Positions 16,340 through 23,888 of a DNA stretch of 64,000 nt are shown here, in pieces. The notes under the pieces were generated by a model. The model saw only the letters and a list, made by a program, of their open reading frames with translations. It was not told where the DNA came from and did no database searches. Each line of letters starts with the position of its first letter. The stretch's first letter is position 1. The stretch lies in assembly GCF_003856975.1 (NCBI RefSeq), contig NZ_CP033107.1, forward strand, positions 3,720,001 to 3,784,000, given 5' to 3'. The translations under genes were made by a program, and so were the position numbers. This DNA comes from Plantibacter sp. PA-3-X8. GTDB taxonomy: Bacteria > Actinomycetota > Actinomycetes > Actinomycetales > Microbacteriaceae.

Positions 16340-17391
16340 CGAAGCCGACCGCGATCCTGAACGCCCGCGACACCTCGGTGGGACGGCGGGCGCCGCGGCG
16401 ACACCGCCTGCTCATCCCACTACTCGCGGGCGTCGCGGCGCTCGCGGTCGCCGTCCTCCTGTCGCTGTTCGTCGGCGCGAACCCGATCGCTCCGGATGAC
16501 GTCCGTGCGGCGCTCCTCGGCACGGGCTCGGACGAGGCGAACTTCGTCGTGTGGGATCAGCGGGTGCCGCGCACGGTCGCGGCGCTGGCCGTCGGTGCGG
16601 CCCTCGGCGTCGCTGGCGCGCTCATGCAGGCGTTCACCCGGAATCCGCTCGCCGACCCCGGCATCCTCGGCGTCAACGCCGGGGCAGGCTTCGCGGTCGC
16701 CGTCGGCCTGGCGTTCCTCGGTGTCCGAGCGCCGGGCGACATCGCCTGGCTCGCCTGCGGTGGGGCGCTCGTCGTCACCCTCGTCGTGTACGCGATCGGT
16801 TCCGGCGGGCGTGAGCAGTCCTCCACCGCCCGCCTCACCGTCACGGGTGTCGCGTTCGGCGCCGTACTCGCCGGGCTGACGACGGGGATCGCCATCACCC
16901 ACCCCGACGCGTTCGACCGGATGCGCGGCTGGAACGCCGGCAGCCTGCTCGAACGCGACCTCGGTGTCGTCGTGCCGGTCCTCCCCTTCCTCGCCGTGGG
17001 GCTCCTCCTGGCCGCGGCGAGCGCACGGAGCCTGAACGCGATCGCCCTCGGCCCGGACGTCGCCAGAGCACAGGGCGTCAGCGTCACGCGCAGCCGCATC
17101 CTGGTGCTCGCCGCGGTGACCCTGCTCGCCGGTGGCGCCACCGCGATCGCCGGGCCGATCGCCTTCGTCGGCCTCGTCGTGCCCCACCTCGTGCGCTGGT
17201 CGGTCGGCAGTGATCAGCGCCGCATCCTCGGGGGTTCGGTCCTCGTCGGCTGCGTCCTCGTGCTGTGCTCCGACGTCGTCGGACGGATCGCGGTGCTCCC
17301 AGGTGAGATGCCCGTCGGGCTCGTGACCGCGTTCGTCGGGGCGCCCGTCCTCATCGCGCTCGCCCGACGCAGAACGGCCTCGGGACTGTGA
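16336..17391 (+). CDS. FecCD-family siderophore ABC permease 1
   Basis: 351 residues from a GTG start whose last bases are the stop of the binding protein (GTGA). About nine to ten membrane segments; RVPRTVAALAVGAALGVAGA and FTRNPLADPGILG are diagnostic of the FecC/FecD/BtuC family, as is GPIAFVGLVVPHLVR, the loop that contacts the ATPase. It imports ferric siderophore across the cytoplasmic membrane together with the second permease. The next gene overlaps by four bases. Confidence 0.9.
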   Translation: MTKPTAILNARDTSVGRRAPRRHRLLIPLLAGVAALAVAVLLSLFVGANPIAPDDVRAALLGTGSDEANFVVWDQRVPRTVAALAVGAALGVAGALMQAFTRNPLADPGILGVNAGAGFAVAVGLAFLGVRAPGDIAWLACGGALVVTLVVYAIGSGGREQSSTARLTVTGVAFGAVLAGLTTGIAITHPDAFDRMRGWNAGSLLERDLGVVVPVLPFLAVGLLLAAASARSLNAIALGPDVARAQGVSVTRSRILVLAAVTLLAGGATAIAGPIAFVGLVVPHLVRWSVGSDQRRILGGSVLVGCVLVLCSDVVGRIAVLPGEMPVGLVTAFVGAPVLIALARRRTASGL

Positions 17392-18416
17392 GCACGACAC
17401 GGGAACGGGAGACCGCACGTCCGATCAACGGACGCCGACCGGCACGACGGACCCTCCTCGTCTGCGCCGCCGCACTCCTGGCGATCGTCGTCGCGGGGAT
17501 CGCCGGTCTCGCGCTCGGCGACTACCCGCTGACCACCGACGAGGTGATCGGCGTCCTCACCGGACGCGTCGACGGCCTGGCGCGCACCGTCGTCCTGGAC
17601 TGGCGACTGCCCCGCGTGCTCGCGGCGATCGGCTTCGGCGCAGCGCTCGGTGTCTCGGGAGCGATCTTCCAGACGCTCACCCGGAATCCGCTCGCGAGCC
17701 CCGACATCATCGGCCTCGCGAACGGTTCGTTCACCGGGATGCTCGTCGCGCTCCTCCTCCTCGGCGGCAGCTGGCCGGCGTTGATGGCCGGGTCGCTGCT
17801 CGGCGGTCTGGCTGCCGCGGTCGCGATCTTCATCCTGGCCCTCCGCCAGGGCTTGTCGGGCTTCCGCTTCATCGTCGTGGGCATCGGCGTCTCGGCCATG
17901 CTCGCCGCGTTCAACAGTTGGCTGTTGCTCCGGGCCGACCTCGACGTCGCGCTCTTCGCGGCGGCCTGGGGCGCTGGGACGCTCAACACCGCGACCGCGA
18001 CCGTCGTCTGGCCGGCACTCGCGTGCCTCGTGGTGCTCTTCGCGGTCCTGCCGTTCGCCGCCCGCGCGCTCCGCCAGCTCGAACTCGGTGACGACGTGGC
18101 TGCCGCGACCGGGGTGCGCCTCACCCGTGAACGCGCCATCCTCATCGGCCTCGCGGTCGCGCTGGTGAGCGCGGTGACCGCGGTCGCCGGCCCGATCGCG
18201 TTCATCGCCCTGGCCGCTCCGCAGATCGCCCGCCGGCTGACCCGCTCGCCGGGCATCCCGCTGGTCGCGACGGGGCTCGTCGGCGGCGTCCTGCTCCTCG
18301 CATCCGACCTCGTGGCCCAGCATCTGATCCCGCTGACGGTGCCGGTCGGCGTCGTCACGGTGGTCGTCGGCGGGCTGTACCTCACGCAGTTGCTGCTCCG
18401 GGAACGCCGGCGCTGA
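17388..18416 (+). CDS. FecCD-family siderophore ABC permease 2
   Basis: 342 residues, GTG start overlapping the preceding stop (GTGA). Same family marks as its partner: RLPRVLAAIGFGAALGVSGA, TRNPLASPDIIG and GPIAFIALAAPQIARRL. It should heterodimerise with permease 1. No ATP-binding protein follows: the next gene is a small minus-strand regulator only 18 bases beyond. The transporter must borrow an ATPase encoded elsewhere or has lost its own. Confidence 0.9.
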   Translation: MSTTRERETARPINGRRPARRTLLVCAAALLAIVVAGIAGLALGDYPLTTDEVIGVLTGRVDGLARTVVLDWRLPRVLAAIGFGAALGVSGAIFQTLTRNPLASPDIIGLANGSFTGMLVALLLLGGSWPALMAGSLLGGLAAAVAIFILALRQGLSGFRFIVVGIGVSAMLAAFNSWLLLRADLDVALFAAAWGAGTLNTATATVVWPALACLVVLFAVLPFAARALRQLELGDDVAAATGVRLTRERAILIGLAVALVSAVTAVAGPIAFIALAAPQIARRLTRSPGIPLVATGLVGGVLLLASDLVAQHLIPLTVPVGVVTVVVGGLYLTQLLLRERRR

Positions 18417-18434
18417 CGGTCGGTACCGGACCAC

Positions 18435-18674
18435 TCAGCGGGCGTCGTCGAGCTCCAGCAGTTCGCCGACCGTGCAGTCGAGCACCCGGCAGATCGCCGT
18501 CAGCGTCGAGAACCGGATCGCCTTCGCTCGGTCGTTCTTCAGCACGGACAGGTTCACCACGCTCACCCCGACGAGCTCGCTGAGCCGGGCGAGGGTGAGA
18601 CCACGGTCGGCGAGCAACCGGTCGAGGTTGCAGTGCACGCCGGTCGCGACGTCCTCCTCGGGCGCCGGCACCAT
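18435..18674 (-). CDS. Small XRE-family (Cro/CI) regulator
   Basis: 79 residues, essentially one helix-turn-helix domain: LDRLLADRGLTLARLSELVG, then VSVVNLSVLKNDRAKAIRF and the ending CTVGELLEL. This compact type (YozG-like) is commonly paired with a DUF2975 membrane protein, as here: its ATG shares one base with the stop of the upstream gene (TGATG), so it is translationally coupled. It probably regulates its own operon, whose promoter contains dyads of ATCGAT. Confidence 0.85.
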   Translation of the reverse strand: MVPAPEEDVATGVHCNLDRLLADRGLTLARLSELVGVSVVNLSVLKNDRAKAIRFSTLTAICRVLDCTVGELLELDDAR

Positions 18675-19339
18675 CAGACGAGTCCCTCGGTGTCGGCGCG
18701 CAGGCGCTCACCGGCGCGGAAGGCGATCGCGAGGCCGCCGACCGCCATGGCGACGAAGAACGGGATCCAGGTGAGCGGGTAGGGGGTTCCTTCGACGGCG
18801 CCGTCGGTCGCGGCCGCGAGCGCGCCGTTGGACGCCATCGTGCCGAACCAGGTGTCCGCGATCCACCCGCAGAGGATGGCGATGGAGGCGATCGAGAGCA
18901 GCCGTGCGTTCCCGGGCGCGAAGGCATCGCCACGCAGCAGGCGGCGGAAGAAGCGGAACGCGCAGACGATGACCACGAGGTTCGCGATCGCCGGCAGGAT
19001 CGCGGCGAGCAGCACGCACACGAAGGTCACCACCGGGAGGTCGGCCACGACGACCGAACCCTGGTCGATCGTGAAGGCGCCGGCCGCTGCCGCACCCGGC
19101 AGGACTGCATCGACGGCGTCGAAGAACACGGGCACCCGGGTCCCGTCGGTGCCGAAGACGTCGAGCAGCCGGAGGACGAGCGTGACGACGACAGCCCCTG
19201 CCGCGACGACGGCGGCACCGAGCACGGACACGAGGTCGTTGCGGTTGGAGCGCTCGGTCTTCGCAGCCTGCCAGGCCGCGTGGTCGAAGGCGGACGGCGT
19301 CGGGCGATCGGTGGACTCGGGCATGATCATCACATCCAT
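18674..19339 (-). CDS. DUF2975 family membrane protein
   Basis: 221 residues with four predicted membrane helices (around residues 38-60, 95-120, 150-170 and 190-210 of the longest form) and a Ala-rich lumenal loop. DUF2975 proteins have no known biochemical function but occur with small XRE regulators, as at 18435. Start is uncertain: in-frame ATGs at 19339, 19330 and 19324 are close together without a clear ribosome site. The gene is preceded by an AT-rich, dyad-rich promoter that stands out against the surrounding GC. Confidence 0.78.
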   Translation of the reverse strand: MDVMIMPESTDRPTPSAFDHAAWQAAKTERSNRNDLVSVLGAAVVAAGAVVVTLVLRLLDVFGTDGTRVPVFFDAVDAVLPGAAAAGAFTIDQGSVVVADLPVVTFVCVLLAAILPAIANLVVIVCAFRFFRRLLRGDAFAPGNARLLSIASIAILCGWIADTWFGTMASNGALAAATDGAVEGTPYPLTWIPFFVAMAVGGLAIAFRAGERLRADTEGLV

Positions 19340-19370
19340 ATCGATTGTCGTTGGTATCGATAAACGATAT
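19338..19370. promoter_or_regulatory. AT-rich dyad promoter of the DUF2975/XRE operon
   Basis: An ATATCG start at 19338 and a CGATAT end at 19370 frame two copies of ATCGAT (19340-19345, 19356-19361), giving several nested inverted repeats in one of the few AT-rich stretches of the window. It abuts the start codon of the DUF2975 gene. Autoregulation by the small XRE protein is inferred from position. Confidence 0.5.
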
Positions 19371-19424
19371 GCCGAGACCGATCAGAACGCAAGAGGGGGC
19401 GGAGAGCACGTCCACCCGACCGGA

Positions 19425-19757
19425 TCACCCGGGCGGCGACTCGTCGAGCGCCTCGAGCTGACGCAGCGCCGCCTCGGCGCGCTCGAGTCGATCAGCCGCC
19501 GGCTCCTCCCACCACTTCGGGCCGCGTTCACCGAGCCCGTGCTTGGCGAGGCCGACGCGACGGCGGGCAGCAGCGACAGCGTCGTCGTCACCCGCCCGCT
19601 TCGCGACGCCGACGCCCGAGCGCCCGCGGCCGAGATGGGACTGCAGGGACGCGACGAGCTCCGACGGCAGACTCGGATCCGTCCGGCGCCAGCGCCTGCC
19701 GTTCACGACGAACCAGTGCTCGTCCTCCGCCGGCCCGTCGTCCGATCGCGGCGTCAC
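19425..19757 (-). CDS. Conserved actinobacterial small protein, function unknown
   Basis: 110 residues from the GTG at 19757, chosen because GGGAGG precedes it by six bases; a GTG at 19793 would add 12 residues but has no ribosome site. The sequence is charged: HWFVVNGRRWRRTDP, then SHLGRGRSGV, KRAGDDDAV and a C-terminal helix RLERAEAALRQLEAL. Proteins like this are widespread in Microbacteriaceae and sometimes carry the unsupported label 'biopolymer transporter Tol'. No membrane segment or catalytic motif is visible; I assign no function. Confidence 0.7.
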   Translation of the reverse strand: MTPRSDDGPAEDEHWFVVNGRRWRRTDPSLPSELVASLQSHLGRGRSGVGVAKRAGDDDAVAAARRRVGLAKHGLGERGPKWWEEPAADRLERAEAALRQLEALDESPPG

Positions 19758-19838
19758 GGGTGCCTCCCGGAGACGACGCAGGGCCCGGCCCACCGCGAAT
19801 GCGGACGAGACCGGACCCTGGAGGTCATGACGACGCGA

Positions 19839-20147
19839 TCAGCCGTTCTTGACGGCGTCGAGCACGCCCGCCCAGCCGAAGGCGGAGATGGCGTCGGCGA
19901 AGGTCGAGTCGCCTCGTCCCTCGCCGATCTGCTTGCCCGAGGCGTCGCGGACGACGACCGTGTGGTCCTTCTCGGCCTCGGTGCCGTTGCCCTCCTCGAT
20001 GAAGTCGATGTGGATCTCGCTGTCGCCGAGGGTGCCGGTGACCGTGGTCGTGGCGTCCTTCTCGGTGGTCTTCGTCGTGAGGAACGGACCGCCGCCAAGT
20101 GCCGCGAGCGCCTCGTTGATCTGGTTCGTGAGCGATGAGGTGTTCAT
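19839..20147 (-). CDS. Hypothetical protein
   Basis: 102 residues, soluble and acidic, rich in Thr and Gly in the first half (TTKTTEKDATTTVTGTL) and ending FADAISAFGWAGVLDAVKNG. An AGGGAGAG ribosome site lies five to ten bases before the ATG. I recognise no domain. The repeated short strands (VTGTLGDSEIHIDFIEE, HTVVVRDASGKQIGE) look like a small beta-sheet protein. It stands alone between the previous small gene and a 283-base gap. Confidence 0.6.
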   Translation of the reverse strand: MNTSSLTNQINEALAALGGGPFLTTKTTEKDATTTVTGTLGDSEIHIDFIEEGNGTEAEKDHTVVVRDASGKQIGEGRGDSTFADAISAFGWAGVLDAVKNG

Positions 20148-20240
20148 GTGTCTCTCCCTACGGTGGTGAAGCGTCCAGGGTAGTGAGCGGACCCGGGAAC
20201 GGCGGGAGCATGGCGCTCGCGCACGAGATGTGCGATGGGG

Positions 20241-20290
20241 CGACTGGAGACGCCGACTGGAGTCGGCGATCGGACACGACGACCGGAGTC
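20241..20290. repeat. Cluster of CGACTGGAG-type repeats with 18-bp palindrome
   Basis: Three related copies CGACTGGAG, CGACTGGAG and CGACCGGAG begin at 20241, 20254 and 20279. The middle copy sits in a perfect palindrome CGCCGACT-GG-AGTCGGCG at 20251-20268. It occupies the 283-base gap between the divergent hypothetical gene and the PPOX-fold gene and may be an operator or a folded leader element. Confidence 0.45.
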
Positions 20291-20430
20291 GCCGCAGGAG
20301 CAGAAGATCCGTCTCACGTCAACGGTCGGCACCATCCAAGTGCGGTCGGAGCCGCGAGTCGTAGGCTGCGAGCCACGCAGACCGGCACCCCGACATCGAC
20401 GGGCCGGTCGACGAGACGAAGGAGACCCCC

Positions 20431-20916
20431 ATGGCCGGAGACACCGACCCCTACACGACCCTCAACAAGCTGCTCGCGGACTTCCGCTTCGCGATGCTCA
20501 CCACGGTGGACCTCGACGGCAAGCTCGTCGCCCACCCGCTCACCGTCCAGGAGCGCGAGTTCGACGGCGACCTGTGGTTCATCGTCGGCAAGGACGCCTC
20601 CGCCGTCCAGCAGCTCGACGTCAACCCGAACGCCGGCGTCACGCTGAGCTCGGACAGCTCATGGGTGTCGCTCGCCGGCACCGCCGAGCTCGTCGAGGAC
20701 CACGCCAAGCTGGAAGAGCTCTGGAACAGCGTCGTCGAGGCCTGGTTCCCGGACGGCCCCTCCGACCCGCGCGTCGGTCTGCTGAAGTTCTCGGCCGACA
20801 GCGCCGAGTACTGGGACAGCCCCGGCGGCAAGATCGCGACCGCCGTCGCGTTCGTGAAGTCGAAGGTCACCGGCGAGACCTACGACGGCGGCGACAACGC
20901 GAAGCTCGACCTGTAA
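20431..20916 (+). CDS. Pyridoxamine 5'-phosphate oxidase-fold (general stress protein 26-like) protein
   Basis: 161 residues of the split-barrel flavin-binding fold: FRFAMLTTVDLDGKLVAHPL, shown here in parts as MLTTVD and LVAHPLT, then DLWFIVGK and VTLSSDSSWVSLAGTAE, and a C-terminal EYWDSPGGKIA. This is the COG3871 (GSP26) group, which binds FMN or FAD and is stress induced; enzymatic role is not established. A strong GAAGGAG site precedes the ATG. It is monocistronic and convergent to the MocR gene. Confidence 0.83.
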   Translation: MAGDTDPYTTLNKLLADFRFAMLTTVDLDGKLVAHPLTVQEREFDGDLWFIVGKDASAVQQLDVNPNAGVTLSSDSSWVSLAGTAELVEDHAKLEELWNSVVEAWFPDGPSDPRVGLLKFSADSAEYWDSPGGKIATAVAFVKSKVTGETYDGGDNAKLDL

Positions 20917-20937
20917 CGAACGGTCGCCTGGACACCG

Positions 20938-22350
20938 TCAGGCGCGTTCGTCCGCCAGGACACCGCCGAGGATGCGGGCCGCCTCATCGAAGCGACCCGC
21001 GTCCTCGCCGGAGTAGTTGACCCGGAGGTAGGACCCCGCGGGCTCCGCCGGGAACCACTCGGTGCCGTCGGAGACGATGAGCCCACGGCTCTCGCAGGTG
21101 CGGACCACGCGCGGCACATCGGTGCCTTCCGGGAGCCGCAGCCACAGGTTCAGTCCACCGAGCGGCAGCCGCTCGAGGTGCGCCGTCGGGGCGTGCTCTC
21201 GCAGGCTCGCGACGAGCAGGTCCCGCCGGGCCCGGAGGAGCGGTCGCAGACCACGGAGGTGCGACCGCCACCCGGGCTGGGTGACCACGTCGAGGGCCGC
21301 GGCCTGCAGGACCCCACTGATGTACATCGACTCGGCGGCCAGGTCGGCCAGGATCCGGTCGTGGGCGGGCCCCCGCGCGATGACGGCGGCGACCCGCAGC
21401 GCCGGCGAGACGCTCTTGGTCAGCGACCGCAGGTAGATGACGTGTCCGTCGTCGTCGAGCGCGGCGAGCGGCCGGGCATCGACGTCGATCGCGAGGTCGT
21501 GCGCCCAGTCGTCCTCGATGAGGAACGCGCCGTGCCGCCGGACGGTCTCGAGGATCGCGACCCCCGTCTCCGGCGACCAGCGGCCGCCGGTCGGATTCGC
21601 GAAGGTCGGCTGTGCGTAGAACGCCCGCGCACCGGTGTCCTGGAACGCGCGCTCCACGACGTCCGGGTCCGGTCCGTCCGGGCCGGTCGGCACGGGGACC
21701 AGCGTCACACCCGCCTGCTCGGCCGCGAGGATCGCACCCCAGTAGCTCGGCGACTCGATGAGCATCGGCTGCCCCGGGCCGACGAGTGCCCGGAAGATCG
21801 AGCTGAGTCCGCTCTGGCTGCCGGAGATCACGATGACGTCCCGCGCGGTCGGCGGCGTGACCCCGGGCGGTGCGGCTTCCGCGAGGTCGGCTGCGAACCA
21901 CGCCTGGAGTTCCGGCGACCCGGCCGCCGGTGATCGGGTCATCGCCACGTCGGTGCGGGCGGCACGCGCGAGCGCGGCGCGGACCAGCCGTTCAGGCAAC
22001 AGTTCTCGGGCGGGGTATCCGGAGTGCATCGCGATCGCGGCGGGTGCGACCGACCGTTGCGCCGAGGAGAGCGCGCCAGAGCGCCACGGCAGCGCGCCGA
22101 GCGCAGCGGTCTGCCAGCCGTAGTCCACCGACCGCGCCGGACGAGCCGCACGCACGAAGGTGCCGACGCCCGGCCGACTCTCGATGAGCCCTCGGCCGGC
22201 GAGCTGGCGCATCGCGTTCTGGACGGTGACGGGGCTCGCTGCGAACTCGGCGGTCAACGCCCGATTGGAGGGCACGCGTGCACCCGGAGGTGCCGCTGCG
22301 ATCCAAGCGGTCATGGCGGCGACGATCCGCCCGGTGCTATCGTTGTCCAT
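20938..22350 (-). CDS. MocR/PdxR-family regulator (GntR HTH fused to aminotransferase)
   Basis: 470 residues: an N-terminal GntR winged helix (VPSNRALTAEFAASPVTVQN, about residues 25-70) and a fold-type I aminotransferase domain with SGSQSGLSSIF, PTFANPTGG, IEDDWAHD and the PLP-lysine region LRSLTKSVSPALR. MocR proteins use PLP or a PLP-derived aldimine as effector and frequently control vitamin B6 or amine-related genes and exporters. The start codon (complement of 22348-22350) overlaps the ATG of the divergent EamA gene, so the regulator's DNA site must lie within coding sequence of one or both genes. Confidence 0.9.
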   Translation of the reverse strand: MDNDSTGRIVAAMTAWIAAAPPGARVPSNRALTAEFAASPVTVQNAMRQLAGRGLIESRPGVGTFVRAARPARSVDYGWQTAALGALPWRSGALSSAQRSVAPAAIAMHSGYPARELLPERLVRAALARAARTDVAMTRSPAAGSPELQAWFAADLAEAAPPGVTPPTARDVIVISGSQSGLSSIFRALVGPGQPMLIESPSYWGAILAAEQAGVTLVPVPTGPDGPDPDVVERAFQDTGARAFYAQPTFANPTGGRWSPETGVAILETVRRHGAFLIEDDWAHDLAIDVDARPLAALDDDGHVIYLRSLTKSVSPALRVAAVIARGPAHDRILADLAAESMYISGVLQAAALDVVTQPGWRSHLRGLRPLLRARRDLLVASLREHAPTAHLERLPLGGLNLWLRLPEGTDVPRVVRTCESRGLIVSDGTEWFPAEPAGSYLRVNYSGEDAGRFDEAARILGGVLADERA

Positions 22351-22396
22351 GAGTCCACAGAGTAGCGTTATCGTGACGCCGGCGCGAGTGTTATCC
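22338..22396. promoter_or_regulatory. TATC direct repeats across overlapping divergent starts
   Basis: TATCG occurs at 22338-22342 and 22369-22373 (in GTTATCG), and TATCC at 22392-22396 (in GTTATCC), all in the same direction. The last two, 23 bases apart, are about two helical turns, as for the direct repeats MocR proteins recognise. -10-like boxes TATCGT (plus strand) and TACTCT (minus strand) lie 6-9 bases before the respective start codons, so both genes may be leaderless. Confidence 0.45.
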
Positions 22397-23263
22397 CGCA
22401 GCGGGCTCGGCTGGGGCTTCCTCGGCGTCCTGGCGTTCTCCTTCACGGTCCCCGTCACGAAGGTCGCACTCGTCGGACTCTCGCCACTCTTCATCGGTTC
22501 CGGGCGCGCGGTCATCGCAGCCCTGCTCGCCGCGATCACCCTCGCAACTCTGCGAGCCCGACGACCGACCGGCGTGCAGTGGGCTCGCGTCGCGATCGTC
22601 GCCGGCGGCGTCGTCGTCGGATTCCCGCTCCTGACCTCCTTCGCGCTGACCACCGCTCCCGCCGGTCACAGCGCCGTGGTGATCGGCCTCCTCCCGGCGG
22701 CGACGGCGGTCGCCGCCGTCCTGCGGGGCGGCGAGCGCCCGACGCGTCGCTTCTGGATCTTCGCGGGGTCTGGCGCGGTCGCGGCGATGCTGTTCGCCTC
22801 GGTGCAGCACGGCGGCCTCGCGCCGCTGGCCTGGTCGGACCTCCTCCTCCTCGGCGCCGTCGTCGCGGCCGCCGTCGGCTACGCGGAGGGCGGACTGCTC
22901 GCCCGGGAGCTGGGCTCCTGGCAGACGATCTCCTGGGCGCTCGTCGTGGCAGCACCGCTCATGGTCGCCCTCACAGCGCTGTCGGTCGTCCAGCAGCCAC
23001 CGACCGCAGCCATCGGCAGCTGGCTGGCGTTCGGCTACCTCGGCGTCGTGAGCATGTTCCTCGGCTTCTTCGCCTGGTATCGCGGACTCGCGATCGGCCC
23101 GATCGCCCGGGTCAGCCAGATCCAACTCCTCCAGCCGGTGCTGAGCATCGTCTGGGCGGCCCTCATCCTCCGCGAGCGACTCGACTGGGCCACCGTGCTC
23201 GGCGGGCTCGCGGTCATCCTGTGCGCCGGCCTCGCCGTCCGCACCCGTGTCGACCGGAAGTGA
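22349..23263 (+). CDS. EamA-family (DMT) transporter
   Basis: 304 residues with ten predicted membrane helices in two EamA halves (the second around SWALVVAAPLMVAL to the C-terminal AVILCAGLAV). Typical ending RERLDWATVLGGLAVI. Drug/metabolite exporters of this type often sit divergent to MocR regulators and may export amino acids or B6-related compounds. The ATG at 22349 shares its bases with the MocR start codon (CATG palindrome); an in-frame GTG at 22388 is an alternative start that would lose 13 residues outside the membrane domain. PaiB-like gene follows after 7 bases. Confidence 0.85.
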   Translation: MSPQSSVIVTPARVLSRSGLGWGFLGVLAFSFTVPVTKVALVGLSPLFIGSGRAVIAALLAAITLATLRARRPTGVQWARVAIVAGGVVVGFPLLTSFALTTAPAGHSAVVIGLLPAATAVAAVLRGGERPTRRFWIFAGSGAVAAMLFASVQHGGLAPLAWSDLLLLGAVVAAAVGYAEGGLLARELGSWQTISWALVVAAPLMVALTALSVVQQPPTAAIGSWLAFGYLGVVSMFLGFFAWYRGLAIGPIARVSQIQLLQPVLSIVWAALILRERLDWATVLGGLAVILCAGLAVRTRVDRK

Positions 23264-23270
23264 CCCCACC

Positions 23271-23888
23271 ATGCGCCACACCCCCACGTACCTGATGACC
23301 GACGTCGACGAGGTCAAGCGCCTCATCCGCAACCACCCGTGGGCGACGTTCGTCTCGCCCGCGAGCACCGGTCTCGTCGCCTCCCACTATCCGGCGATCC
23401 TCGAGGAGGACCGGGACGAGCTGTCGATCGTCAGCCACTTCGGCCGACCGGACGAGCACTCGCACGAGCTCGGCGAGCACGAGATCCTCGTCATCATCCA
23501 GGGACCGCACGACTACGTCTCGCCGAGCTGGTACCCGGAGGGCCAGCTGATCCCGACGTGGAACCACGTCACCGCGCACCTGTACGGCACGCCGGAGGTC
23601 CTCAGCGAGGACGAGAACTACGAGATGCTCTCGCGACTCACCGACCACTTCGAGGACCACCAACCGGACGGCCGCCACCTGTCCCAGGACGAGGCCGGCA
23701 CCCGGCGCGCAGCGAAGGGGACGGTCGGCCTCCGGATGCGCGTGACCCGCTTCGACGCCCGTGCGAAGCTCAGTCAGAACAAGACGCCCGAGGTGGTCGA
23801 CGACATCACCGCGCACCTTGCGGAGCGGAATCCGGCACTGGCCGAGGAGATGCGCCGTCAGCAGGATCGGCAGCCGGAGGGGCACTGA
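23271..23888 (+). CDS. FMN-binding PaiB-family protein
   Basis: 205 residues with the PaiB signature: SHYPAIL near residue 42, GPHDYVSPSWYP near 83, TWNHVTAHLYG, and the C-terminal KLSQNKTPE. PaiB (FMN-binding split barrel) was described in Bacillus as a negative regulator of sporulation and degradative enzymes and is a likely FMN-dependent protein. Seven bases after the EamA stop, it is probably co-transcribed and under the MocR regulator. Its last 83 bases overlap the 3' end of the opposite-strand EamA gene. Confidence 0.87.
   Translation: MRHTPTYLMTDVDEVKRLIRNHPWATFVSPASTGLVASHYPAILEEDRDELSIVSHFGRPDEHSHELGEHEILVIIQGPHDYVSPSWYPEGQLIPTWNHVTAHLYGTPEVLSEDENYEMLSRLTDHFEDHQPDGRHLSQDEAGTRRAAKGTVGLRMRVTRFDARAKLSQNKTPEVVDDITAHLAERNPALAEEMRRQQDRQPEGH

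Noticed and set aside
20927..20946. Small hairpin CGCCTG/CAGGCG between the PPOX-fold and MocR genes
   Set aside because: Only six base pairs, partly inside the MocR coding end, too weak to call a terminator.
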